In this document: piece by piece, positions 32,743-44,000 of the stretch
Position numbering within the stretch: position 1 is the first letter of the stretch
How the letters are laid out: each line of letters starts with the position of its first letter
Origin: Medicago truncatula
Lineage: Eukaryota > Streptophyta > Magnoliopsida > Fabales > Fabaceae
Length of the DNA stretch: 64,000 bases
Direction of reading: 5' to 3'
Assembly: GCF_003473485.1 (NCBI RefSeq)
Contig: NC_053045.1
Coordinates: 51,378,494 to 51,442,493 of the forward strand
Made by a program: the position numbers and the translations under genes
Notes under the pieces: model-generated
Seen by the model: the letters and a program-made list of their open reading frames with translations, nothing else
Databases searched by the model: none
What the model was told of the DNA's origin: nothing

Positions 32743-35262
32743 TTTTTTTGTTTTTGAAATAGCATATTCAATTGATAAGCCAAGCACAAGATGTGCAAAT
32801 GGCATAATGATACAAGAGTATAACAGGCAAAACCTTGCAAAGGAATAAGGCACAGGCAGCCCACAAAACCAACAGGCGCAGCCTAACAGAAGCAAGGAAA
32901 AAAACAAAAGACAGGGAACCTAGCATAAAACAATTAGCAGCCTAAAAAGCCAAGCCTGGAAGAGAAAACCAAAGAAGTGATGGCACTTATTTCAGCCGAA
33001 CCAAATCCAAACAGCCGGGGCAACCGTGGCAACACCGTCACCGTCGTCTAAGGCACTCTCTCGGATTCCAACACCACTCGTAAAAGAAGCAAGAAACTAT
33101 CCTCAATCTACTCAAAGACCAACACCAAGACACTGCTTTAATGTTATCAACCACCTCATCAAAATTCTGGAATTGATTCTTAAAAATCCTCGCGTTTCTT
33201 TCCTTCCAAATCATCCAAATTGAGGCATGCCAAATCATCAAAAAAGCTTTCCGAAGCTTCCGAGAATTCACCTCACCATTCCAACAAGCATAATGGGAAT
33301 GCAGGTTTTGGGGAGTGATGAAATTAATTTCCAACCAATCTAGCACCTTACGCCAAATTAACAACGACACCTCACAATGCAAAAAGAGATGAGACGTTTT
33401 CTCCTCCATTTCACCACATAGCACACAAACACAAGGTTCCCTGGGAGCCAAAACATTCCGGTGCCTAAGATTAGTCCTTGTCGGAATACGGTCCCTCAAG
33501 GCCATCCAAGAAAAAGCCACGACTTTGGACGGAGCCGGACTCTTCCAAAGATTGGAAAACACCTCCTCCTCTAAACCACTCAACCCTTCTTGGTGGAGCA
33601 CACCCTCCTCCAAAACTCTATAAGAGGAGCGCACCGTATACTTACCACCCTCCTCCGGCAACCAATCCCACCTATCCTCTTCTCCACCCAACGTAACACC
33701 ATCAATGAGGTCTAGTAAGTTACCAATAAGGTTTCTCTCCCAAAGGAAAAGTTGTCTTCTCAAGTAAAATTCCAAAACACCTCACCCTCAATAATACTCC
33801 ACAAATCTCCGACTTTTGCCTCTTTAAATGACGATATAGAGAAGAGTCAGGGGAAGAGAAGAGCTAAAGATTGCTCACCTATCCACTTATCTTTCCAAAA
33901 ACTAGTACCCCTCTCATTAGACACCTTACGCACCACATTGTTGGAGAACCAATTCGCCCCCAAACCAACTTCCAACGTCTTCAATTCCTTCCACCACCCC
34001 GAGGCAAAGCGCGGCCATCTAGTCCCTTCCTCGGAAAAAATCATGGATGTATTCTCCCCATATTTCTCTCTCAACACCGTTTTCCAAAGGGGTAGCTCAT
34101 CTTGGAGCATACGCCACTTCCACTTTGCCATAAGACTCAAATTCACCATCTTAACATCCCTCACCCCTAAGCCTCCCTTACTCTTAGGTTGGCAAATTGT
34201 CTTCCACTTCACCCAACAAATTTTCCTTCCTCCCCCCACCCCTCCCCAAAGGAAGTCTCTTTGGATACGGGTTACCTTCTTCACCACTTTTGTCGGAATT
34301 TTCATGAAAGACAAGTAGAAAATAGGAATAGCATTCAAGACGGAATTGAGGAGAGTAATTCTTCCTCCAAGACTCACATATTTGAAACCCCAAGAATTAA
34401 GTCTATTCCGTAATTGCTCCAACATAGGTTCCCAAGTGGACAACTTTTTAGAGTTGGCTCCCACCGGTAACCCCAAGTAATTAAAAGGGACACTTCCTTC
34501 GCTACAATGCAAGAATCTACATGCCGCCTCCATGAATTGTCTCGAAACATTCACTCCGATGAGAGAGCTCTTGTGATAATTCACCTTCAACCCAGACGCC
34601 ATTTCAAATCCCCTCAACATAGCCTTTAGGGTCCAAAGATTCTCCACCGTAGGCTCCCCTATGCAAAGAGTATCGTCGACATATTGTAAGTGGGAAATCA
34701 CGGATCCTTCATGTTTATCTCAAAACCTTTGAATAAATTCTGTTTCATCGCGTTTTCCATCAAGCCACCAAAACCTTCCGCCACTAGAAGAAACAAGAAA
34801 AGTGCAAGAGGGTCTCCTTGTTTCAATCCCCTTTTAACATTAATTTCCTCCGTTGGGCTCCCATTAACTAAGATTGACATATTTCCGCCAAACACACAAG
34901 CTTTCATCCATCTAGCCCATTTGTCACACATCCCCACCCTTTTCATCATATACACCAAGAAACCCCAATCTACGGAGTCATATGCCTTCTCAAAGTCAAC
35001 CTTGAGAATCAAACACTCGCTTTTTGATTTCTTTGCCAAGTCCACCACCTCATTCACCACCAACACCCCATCCACCAAATGCCTCCCTTTTAAGAACGCC
35101 GATTGGGATCCGGAAATAATGGAATTCATAACCTTAGCAAGCCTTGTGGACAATACCTATGAGAGGATTTTATAGAGGCCACCTAGAAGAGAAATAGGGC
35201 GGAATTCCTTCAAAGATGACGGGGCTTTAACCTTTGGGATTAAGGTCACAAAGTAGGAGCAT
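32743..35262 (-). mobile_element. 5'-truncated L1-clade LINE inside a PPR gene
   Basis: Minus-strand remnant of a non-LTR retrotransposon. Read along it: FRPISLLGGLYKIL, then FLKGRHLVDGVLVVNE, then KVDFEKAYDSVDW and GLKQGDPLALFLF, then the catalytic QYVDDTLCIG box, then the C-terminal zinc region CVLCGEMEEKTSHLFLHC. The endonuclease half is absent. The surviving reading frame has a few breaks, among them a stop near 35175 and frame changes near 34700 and 33775-33850. The 3' end is the T-rich stretch at 32743-32755 on the plus strand (the tail). No target duplication, but about 195 bases of host gene were lost at the join. Confidence 0.93.
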
Positions 35263-35912
35263 CAGCTTTTTGGAATAATTTCGTGATTAGGGTTATGAAA
35301 GAGCTTCGAGATAGTCCCTTAAAGGCTTATAAGTTTTTTCATTGGGTTGGGAAGCAATCTGGTTATCAACAGAATACAGTGACTTATAATGCAGTTGCTA
35401 GAGTTCTTCCAAGGATGGAATCAATTGAGGAGTTTTGGAGTATTATTGAGGAGATGAAGAGTGTCGGTCATGAATTGGATCTTAATACTTACATTAAGAT
35501 ATCGAGGAAGCTTCAAAAGAATAAGATGATGGAGGATGCTGTCAAGCTTTATGAGCATATGATGGATAGTTCATATAAGCCTTCAGTTCTGGATTGCATT
35601 ATGCTTTTAAAGAGCATCTCTGCAAGCGATAAGCCGAATTTGGATTTAGTTTTCAGGGTAGCTAAGAAATTCGAGTCATCAGGGTATACTCTTTCCAAGG
35701 CAGTCTATGATGGTATTCATAGGTCTTTGACAAGTGCTGGGAAATTTGATGAAGCTGAAAAGATTGTCGAGACCATGAAAAATGATGGCTACGAGCCAGA
35801 TAGCATCACCTACAGTCAACTTATTTTCGGACTTTGTAAGACGGGGAGGTTTGAAGAAGCACTTAAGGCATTCGATGATATGAAAGCTAACAATATTCGG
35901 GTTAATATCAAG

Positions 35913-36440
35913 TCGACGAATATACATGTGTTCACCAACAAGCCGGCCCTAGTTTTCTCTCTCTAGGTTTTCTCTTACAATTCCTTCATTGAGGGGTAGT
36001 TTTGGGTCAATTTTTGATCTGAAATCACCCATCTTCATCTTTTTCTCTTTATTTCAATCTAAATAAGTGATTTTCACATATATCTAGGTTTTTTTCTTTG
36101 TAATTTCATCATCTAAGTGTGGTGATTTGTTGTTCGTCGTCTTGTGCGGCGTTGTTTGATTTTCCGTCTACGTGCGGTGTTCATTTGATTCATATTGAAA
36201 GATCGATTGTTCAATCAAAGATATGGGCGTCAACGTTGCAGATCCGAGACAATGAATATTCCGGTCACTTTAATTTCATCATATATTTTTGTAGGCATTA
36301 TGCCGTTATATGCTATTAATTTGAATGCTGTGAGTTTGTTCGCAGATTCATCCTTTACGTTCTTAACGGTGTTGAATGATGTAATCTCTCAATTTGAATG
36401 AATGAATATCATTTTATTTTTGTCAAAAAAATAAAATAAA
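35913..36440 (+). mobile_element. Poly-A-ended retroposon, about 528 bp
   Basis: It interrupts PPR copy 5. ATCAAG or TCAAG flanks both sides (35908-35912 and 36441-36445). It ends in gtcaaaaaaataaaataaa, like a reverse-transcribed RNA tail. The first 100 bases contain ctctctctaggttttctctt, reminiscent of a LINE leader, and no long open frame follows. Either a LINE with most of its body missing or an independent non-autonomous family. A degraded relative lies at 6035-6335. Confidence 0.65.
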
Positions 36441-36520
36441 TCAAGACTTGGACCATCTTGATCCAAGGGTACTGAGATGCCGGCAAACTAGACGATGCGT
36501 TACTTGGTTATAAGATGAAT

Positions 36521-37653
36521 GTGTTAGATTAATTATTTAATTAATCAATTATGGATTGACAATAGTCAATTATTATAGGTTAATATTATATTATAAATTA
36601 TGGTCTATTGTGTTAAACACTCATTAGTTGATGAATATGTGCGATTAGACTATTCTTTCGGTTAAGCATTTTGAACAGAACTCTGAGAACCTAGCGCTAA
36701 ACAGAATGAAGGTAGTTATTCCGGTCATAACTTGGAAATCATTGGTTTCATGTTTGTTTCAAGCTTTCATAAATTTTGTCTAGGTAATTTTTATTCTTAG
36801 AAATTAAATTTACACATTACTTTCCCCTGTTATTCCCATGTTAAAGTATGTGAATCTTTTATTTCCATGAGAATGAATAAGAGGTAACCACCCATATTTC
36901 CTATTCTTACACTATTTTAACTTCTTTTTTTTTTGTTTTAAATTAAATATATTTAAAAATATTCCTGAAAAACTAAATTACTTACCAAACACTTATTATT
37001 CCAAGAATTGTAAATTTAATCCTTATATCAGAAAAACTACTAAGACATTGGCAAAAGAGTAAAAATAATAAAACTATCATTTTATAACTTTTATAAATCA
37101 TTACAATAAATATTAGTGAATATTTTTTCTTTGAAAATCAACTCGTTTATTCAATCCAAATTAAAAAAATTAATATTTGGAGATTATTTTAGCGTATGAT
37201 TGTTGGTTTTATGTATGTGTAACAGTGCTTCTTTCCTAAAAAAAAAAAGAAAGAAAAGGAAACAGTTCTTTCAACATGTCAATTCCCATCCACCACCACA
37301 ATTTCGCAACTTACAATTTGCACCTTTGAGACTGACGTGTATTTAATCACCAACCACCAAAGTTCAAATTCAAGATTGCTTAAAACATAATCTTCTTAAA
37401 TTATCAATTTATCATCATATTCACACAAATAATGTCCAATTATTTTATAACTAGCCAAATTGCCACAAACACTTGCATCACTTCTGCAGCTCGTAGTCAC
37501 AAAAATTAGGAGAACATAAACAAACAAAAAAACATAACCCCATCAACAAGAAACAAAAAGTTGAATCTGCCTAACCTTATCACTTCCCTTATGGTATTTC
37601 TGAGGCTATGAAGACTCAATGAAAACACACCATTTTCAGTGTCTCATGTCACT
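36521..37653. other. Intergenic, no gene seen
   Basis: AT-rich DNA after the end of the broken PPR copy. No repeat with defined ends was recognised. The last 150 bases before 37654 probably hold the promoter and leader of the next gene, but no clear TATA box is visible. Confidence 0.5.
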
Positions 37654-38088
37654 ATGAAGAAGAAGCAACATCATGAAAACCATAACCAAGATTTAGAAGT
37701 GTTGAAAGCTGTTGCACAAGCTTGGTACAATCACTCCGGCAGTGTTAAACCATTAAGTGAATTCGACGCGCGTCGAAGAAATTTCAGAGGTAAGCCTTCA
37801 AGGTTTAAGCTTGAAACATTAACCAAGTCATCATCAAGTAGGGAAACAAACTCTTCAACTTATTATTGTGACTTTCAACACTCACTTTGGGACCCTTATG
37901 AGCTTGTAACAGTTTCAAGAAGGATTGAAACAGGGTTAGCTTTAGATAACCCATTTGATGATTTTTGTGTCTCCAAATCAGTTCAACTAAAAGGTAAGAG
38001 GGAGAGTAAGAATAGTCTTAGGAATCTGTTCAATAACATGTCTTCTAGGCGATTTAATCTCCCTAAATTTTCCACTGAAAAATTATAG
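37654..38088 (+). CDS. Small plant protein of unknown function
   Basis: A single-exon gene of 144 residues, starting MKKKQHHENHNQDLEVLKAV. Basic and serine-rich, with no signal peptide or membrane segment, so cytosolic or nuclear. Motif-like parts: DLEVLKAVAQAWYNHSG near the start, a central LWDPYELVTVSRRIETGLAL, and a C-terminal KRESKNSLRNLFNNMSSRRF. These look like conserved blocks rather than random sequence, and I recall similar short uncharacterised plant proteins, but I cannot name a family. The frame is open upstream without an ATG; the first ATG was used. Confidence 0.7.
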   Translation: MKKKQHHENHNQDLEVLKAVAQAWYNHSGSVKPLSEFDARRRNFRGKPSRFKLETLTKSSSSRETNSSTYYCDFQHSLWDPYELVTVSRRIETGLALDNPFDDFCVSKSVQLKGKRESKNSLRNLFNNMSSRRFNLPKFSTEKL

Positions 38089-38423
38089 TACATGATTTTC
38101 TTCTTTTATCTCAAGAGTCATCTTAATTAATTCTTATTTTTGTTCAATACGTATTACATATCAATATTAGTTATACTGGTTTGTTATATTAGGATAATAG
38201 ATTCTACGGAGTTACTGTGTCAAACAGTAACTATTGTCGATCGTGCGATTAAAAATAAACGGTTGCGATTGAACTGTGTGAATTTTGTCAAATTACACTA
38301 CATAAATAAGAACCATTGGATTGATTTTCTATGACCGAGACTGGCTACTGCATGAAGTAGTAACAACATGCATGTTCATTATATTAGTTACACTAGTTAG
38401 TTGACATTCGGAAGAATGAAAAA

Positions 38424-38560
38424 AGAGTCCTAGCTCAACTAGCAAAATACCGAAATTATTAGACAAAATGTCATGATTGGGGTTCGAATCCCGATACCTC
38501 CACTTATATATGCGAGTTTATAATGACTTTGCTATTTCGTTTATCTAAAAAAAAAAATAC
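38424..38560 (+). repeat. tRNA-derived SINE, family C
   Basis: GAGTCCTAGCTCAACTAGCA (A box) and, about 60 bases later, GGGGTTCGAATCCCGATACC (B box), then cctccactt and a poly-A end. The order is typical of plant SINEs and not of a true tRNA, because the 3' acceptor arm is missing. Confidence 0.75.
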
Positions 38561-38881
38561 ATTAATTAGTTCCATTCGGGCACCACCCGAAACACATTTT
38601 GAAGTACCTATGTCTTCTATAAAAAATAGTGATAATAACAACCAACTATTATAACTAACTAATATTTAACAATAACAGAGGCCTCATATTCTAAGTAATT
38701 TTTTTTCTTTTAACAAATAACTTTCACTTTTTGGTAAATAGACGAAATAACAATAGCCATTAAAAATTTACACATAAATAGAGGAATGAAAGTTCAAACT
38801 TTGACCACGGTGTCCGGCATATCAATTTTAACATTATTATCAATTAAGTTAAGATTTTTAAACTAATAACTTTCACTTTGA

Positions 38882-39143
38882 TACTCCCTCCGTCCCGTAA
38901 TAAATGATCTGTTTGAAAATGTGCAATTTTGACCTAACTTACTTTGACCATATTTTTCTACTAATATACAAAGATAAATAATATCATATAAGATGTCGTT
39001 AGATTCGTCTCGATGAGTATTTTCAAAATATCAAATTTTCATAATTTTTTCCAATATATTATTCAAGATATTTAAACTCAAAATTACGCATTGGTATGCG
39101 TAAATGGGTCAACTGTGTCACTTATTAAGGGACGGAGGGAGTA
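38882..39143. mobile_element. Stowaway (Tc1/mariner-type) MITE
   Basis: Clean complementary ends TACTCCCTCCGTCCCGTAAT and its mirror ttattaagggacggagggagta, with TA at each end. 262 bases, no coding capacity. The best preserved Stowaway in the window. Confidence 0.92.
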
Positions 39144-40079
39144 ATAATGATGACATCGATGAGGATAACAATTCAAGCCACATGAGAGAATCTTCTTATA
39201 GTGCCAAATTCCCAAAATTACAATAATGTTTAACTAATGTTTAGATAGTGGATACAACACGGGTTAAGATCCTCTCTATTTAACAAAATAAATGGAGTTT
39301 GCAGAAAGATATACACAAAAAATAGATTGTGAATTTTATCACTAAGTAGTTTTTACCATCATTAATTATATTTTACTTTTTTCAAAATTTTTATGTGTCT
39401 TTATCTCTCGAAATAAAAGAATAGAGAAAGACATAAATGGGAGAGGATTTAACCCATACAACACAACCCAGGACAATGATGCACTAATTTAAAACAATTT
39501 ATTAAATTTTCAAATCAGAATTTCAGACATTAGTCATGAAGAATTTATTATGCATCGATATCGTGCTCTCTCATATGATGCAAAGGAGGCTCCATTACAT
39601 GACACAATATCCTTACTTTATATGACGCAGTTGAAAAAGCTTGTGATTTCAATTCAAAGTAGGTGAGTCGTTTTTCTATATTGCAGAAAAGATAATGTAA
39701 GGTCTTCTCAGCTTCAAAAAGAGATTTTTTTAAGGGATTGCGCTGCAAGAGACAAACGTAGTGAAATTTTTATTGAATTAAAAGGAAATAGAATATAGAA
39801 AAATGAGATAAAGGTTTAAGGGTTTTAAGGTGAGGTTTAACCGTTTAAGGGTGAAATTGAAACAAAAGATGAGAGAAATAGAAAATCCATTCCCTTTTTT
39901 AAGGTCTGTTTTTGGCTGAAAAATATAATTAGTCTTTGAAAAAAAATAAAAAAATATAATTAGTCTTGTGTAACTAACAGTTTTTTGACAAAAACAAAAT
40001 GATAGTCATTCATTCAACACTACGTAAAGGATGAATCTGCGAACGAAGATTTTTCTATAGAACTTTAAATGAGATTTTG

Positions 40080-40395
40080 CCTATTAGTGGAAAGCTCGGG
40101 CAGGAGTAGGACATTCCATAAAAATCTTTCTGATCCGCTAGCTCTCACTCCTTGCCCTATTCGGTCAAGCAGCTTCACTCCTCTCAAATCCTATTTTTTC
40201 ATCGACAGGTAGGGTTAATTCTAAGGTTCCTTATTCCGGTTGTCAAGCGGAAGAAGAGGGAGAAAGAATGGGCACAGCCCCACCAGCTGCCCGCGTTTTC
40301 GACCCGAAAGGAATGGAAAATGAAACAAGAATCTGTGTTCACTATCTATGGAGCGGAGTGACTATCCTTAATCTCCTCTTCCCTCAAGTATTTAA
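40080..40395. other. Possible organelle-derived insert
   Basis: Base composition is far less AT-rich than on either side, with sharp edges. The block tgatccgctagctctcactc and the stretch around gcccgcgttttcgacccg look like plant mitochondrial spacer DNA. No organelle gene was identified, so this is a guess from composition and style. Confidence 0.3.
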
Positions 40396-41081
40396 TCTAT
40401 TCGGTACAATTTTTTTAGATCATAATTTCAAAAAATATTCATAATTACAATAAGAAAAAGACATAATTTTTGAAAAAATATATGATCTTTTTAACATTAT
40501 CATAATGAATTTTTTTGACAAACATTATCATAACATTAACATGATCTTAAAGAGTACTAGTAGCATACCGTCTAATTTTCAAAAATAAAAACATGATCAT
40601 AAAACTTGTATCATATTGTCTAATTGTTTCCTTTGGAAAATATTGTAACACTCGTAGTAGTATACCTATTAGTATAACTTCGCTTGACTGCTTTCTAAAC
40701 AGAGCCTAACCAAAAAGGTATCGAAAACATGGCCAATCATGAGCACTCACCACTACCACAGAGTAGGAAGGAAATTTCTATAAGCATTCATGAGGAAAAA
40801 AGGTTGGTTCCAAATCAAGATAGAATGGCGTAGCAATATACACATACACACGTACACATGAAAAATACAGTCTTAAGTCATAGGTATAAATGATTAAACA
40901 GTCTTGTGTTGCATAAACACACAACATAAGATCGATCAAATTGTTCAATTGCAATGACATAGCACCACAACAAAAGATCAAGCAAAGAAACTAGATAGAT
41001 AGTAGTGTGCCTAGCAGCGATTATTTAGTGTTCTCATAGAACGTTTTGCCAACTAAACATATACTGCCATGTAATTAAAAG

Positions 41082-44000
41082 CTACTCTCCATTGAGTAAA
41101 TCCATAACAACACGTTTGATGCTTCCATCGTTTTTCATCAGTAGCCTCCTGTTTGTTTCTTTGTCACGGAAACCCTGCATTAATACCCCATCAGTCATTA
41201 AACAAAAAAGCATCCACAATAACAATAAAAGCAATACATTCATTAGATTATGAAGCAGCAAAGTAGGTGATGATAGGGAGGAAATGGAGCACGGATTGTA
41301 TACCGTGACAGTGTGTTATTGGCACTTATGAAAGTTGATCTCATAAGGTAACTAGCAATTAAAGTTATAGACTAGAGTATGAAATTTTATTGATTTGGTC
41401 TCTTTGTTTTCGATCAGTTCTTCTAAAGAATTTGTATCATAACAGGTATAAAGAATATGCTTCCTATTTTACTTTTTGTTACAAGAGGGCATATTCAATA
41501 TGCTTCATGTTTTAACTGTGACAGAAGATGTAAAGGAGTTCTTAATGTTTAAATTTGCACAGGGTGAGCTATAGTGGATTGAGTCCTTTAGATTTACTTA
41601 ATTAATTATTTTAGCTGTTAAAAAAATAAACCAAATGAAAAAGAAGTCAAGAGAACAATTTACCATTTCGTGTAGCTCTTGAAGGAGAGGATCCCAATCA
41701 AGAACACCGCAGAGTTCATCAATTGACTGCTCTAGATTGTAATCTGTCATTCTCAGAACCTCTTTGTTTAAATCAACCTGCTTAAAACCCATAGCCTCAA
41801 GCTCTTTAAGGAGAGCCTCTTCCACAAGATCATTATCCATGCTTTGAGATGATGAAAGTGCATCCAAAGTTGAGGTTTGCTGATTGGAGTGAAAAGCTGG
41901 GGCTGTGCCAGAGAAAGAGGGAGCAGCTGGGGCTGTGCCAGAGGAAGAGGGAGCAGCTGGGGCTGTGCCAGAGAAAGGCGTAGCAGCTGGGGCTGTGCCA
42001 GAGAAAGGCGTAGCAGCTGGGGCTGTGCCAGAGAAAGAGGGAACAGCTGGGGCTGTGCCAGAGAAATCAATAATGGGGTAAGAAATAGATGAAGGAGACG
42101 CTGAAATTGCAGGGGCTGAGGCAGCAGGGCCAACAAAGCTAGTTTCATTTGTAGGAAATTCATTTCCCAATTCCTCCCATTGTTCCTTATCAACCATTTG
42201 ATTCACAGGTTCAGGGGGAGCATTGGGATTTTGAGGTTGATGAAAAACATCATCCTCAATAGGTTGAACATTGATATCTATAACCCGAGGCCCTTCAGAA
42301 CTACCAACACCAAGGGGAATATTCAAGTTCAGACCTTGCGAGCTATCATAAAATGAGTCCTTGAGAGATGCATCGACCTTCAAGTATGGAGGAGCGAAAG
42401 AATATTATTAAACAATTAGGAAGAAAACTGCGAGTCAAAAATTTATACAGGAAAAACAAAACATCATCAAAACTGTCATTCTACCTGTATAAGGACCCAA
42501 ACACGTTGGCCAAATTTATGTCCAGAGAGAGATGCCATCCTCCAGTATGATATGTATCTGCCAGGTAACTGGGGTGCTCTAAAATCAACTGCAATGTCAA
42601 GTTCTTTCTCCACGGATACACCGTCCTCAGGAACCTGGGATATTCAATCAAAATATCAGATAGGTTATTCAAAAGATTAATAGGCAAAATAAGCCTAGTA
42701 TCAGATAGGTTATTCAAAAGATTAGCAAACCTCTAAGTCAACAGAAAGGGAGTCACTTAATTTGTCACCTCCAATCCAAACAAGTTGAGTTCCCTTTGGC
42801 CACACTGAAGTGCCATTGTTGCGCATCCGCCAGATCTTTGTGAATGCAGTAGACGGAGCCATCATTGTTCCATCTATGACATTAACATCCAAAATGAACC
42901 GACTGTCTAGCTTAGACTTTGCATGCTTTGATAGAGGACCTGTTTTAAAAATAGGGGGTGGTATCTTTGGGTGTCTCTGCACCATAAAAAAAAAAAAGTA
43001 TAAATAAATATGTGTAAAGTCATAAAAAGAAGAAGATATAATTGAGTTCAAACGAGCTTACAAATTCTTTGGTATTCTGATATGAACATCTTGGGGAACG
43101 AAAAGATGCAGGACGGTCCATTCTGATATAATCAATCTGATTACCCATTTCATTGAAGCAAATGATGCATAGATCATAGTTTTCTTTTCTGCATAATGGA
43201 CAACAAAATTAATGAAACACCCCTAGAAGCATTTTACAATATCAAAATAAAAAGAAGTGTACTCACACTTTGGATTTGAAACGAGGTCCGGTTATTGGAT
43301 ACACTCCACAACCATCACAACGGACCCCCTTGTGAAACATGCCATTCAATGCATCAGAGTGAGCATGGCTCCTTTTAAATGGAGAAATACGAAAGTTTCC
43401 CAGAGGAGGTGGCATTGAATGAAGAGTATGTGTCCCAGAAAATGGACAGTCAATAGGAGCACTGAAACCTAAAGTAGGGTTCTTGGTTGCATTGTTATTT
43501 GGAAAGACAAAATTGCCCTTGTCATCAATAGACGATTTACCCTTGTCATCACTAACAGGGACTGCTGATGAAGGTGATACTCTATTTACGTTAGTCGATG
43601 AATAGGGATCACATGGAAGAACATTGAGATCAACTGGGGCAACTCCAGTATTTTTAGACTCCACCTGTCCACTGGCATCATTCTTTGAGCTTGTACCAAT
43701 TGCAACAGGTGGCCCCCAGTAATGGGATTTCACAGTAGATTGTCCAGTCTGAGGAATCGAATCAGTGGAATTAGAAGGCACTTGTCTCGAAGATGCAGGT
43801 TTTGAAAGTGACAAATTAGAAAGAGCCTCCTGTAGCACAGAATTTGAAACATTAGTTTTAACAACATTCCCAGGAGATCTTAAGGGGATGGCAGTTCCAC
43901 TAGATCTAGCATAGTCACCGGCAATGGGAGCAGAATCCACACATGGAGACTGCGGACCTTTTGCTTTAGGAGTGACAGATTCACTGGGAAGGCCGTTTTT

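Larger units (their letters stand above)
32269..36520 (+). pseudogene. PPR pseudogene, copy 5, split by two retroposons
   Basis: Three PPR pieces are in order: 32269-32742, 35263-35912 and 36441-36520. They align to copy 3 with very few changes. The first piece starts MNRVKAITTSLRFLKSS and has a stop at 32632-32634 where copy 3 has an alanine codon. An L1 LINE lies between pieces one and two, and about 195 bases of PPR sequence are missing at that join. A second poly-A retroposon lies between pieces two and three. The third piece has another stop and ends after about 80 bases; the last third of the gene is gone. The high identity to copy 3 suggests recent decay. Confidence 0.92.
38089..41081. 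other. Intergenic with SINE, Stowaway and a possible organelle insert
   Basis: No host gene seen. It contains the SINE at 38424-38560, the Stowaway at 38882-39143 and a less AT-rich stretch at 40080-40395. The rest is AT-rich. Confidence 0.55.

Noticed and set aside
33026-34413. Plus-strand frames of 60-188 codons in the 33-34 kb region
   Set aside because: They are the opposite strand of the L1 LINE coding sequence.
32269-36520. Two separate working PPR genes (N-terminal and C-terminal parts)
   Set aside because: The pieces align in order to one copy-3-like gene interrupted by retroposons. The first has an early stop and the second has no leader or end.
36521-36760. Possible LTR start after the broken PPR copy
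   Set aside because: A single suggestive stretch without a partner end or duplication. Not enough to call.
38424-38560. tRNA gene (A and B boxes with GGTTCGAATCC)
   Set aside because: There is no closing acceptor arm, and a poly-A tail follows. It fits a SINE. The same applies to 50179, 59946 and 25098.
41768-42193. Alternative frames (141 codons minus, 71 codons plus) over the NBR1 repeat
   Set aside because: They overlap the NBR1 exon 6 minisatellite, which keeps all frames open. The NBR1 frame joins in phase to its neighbours.
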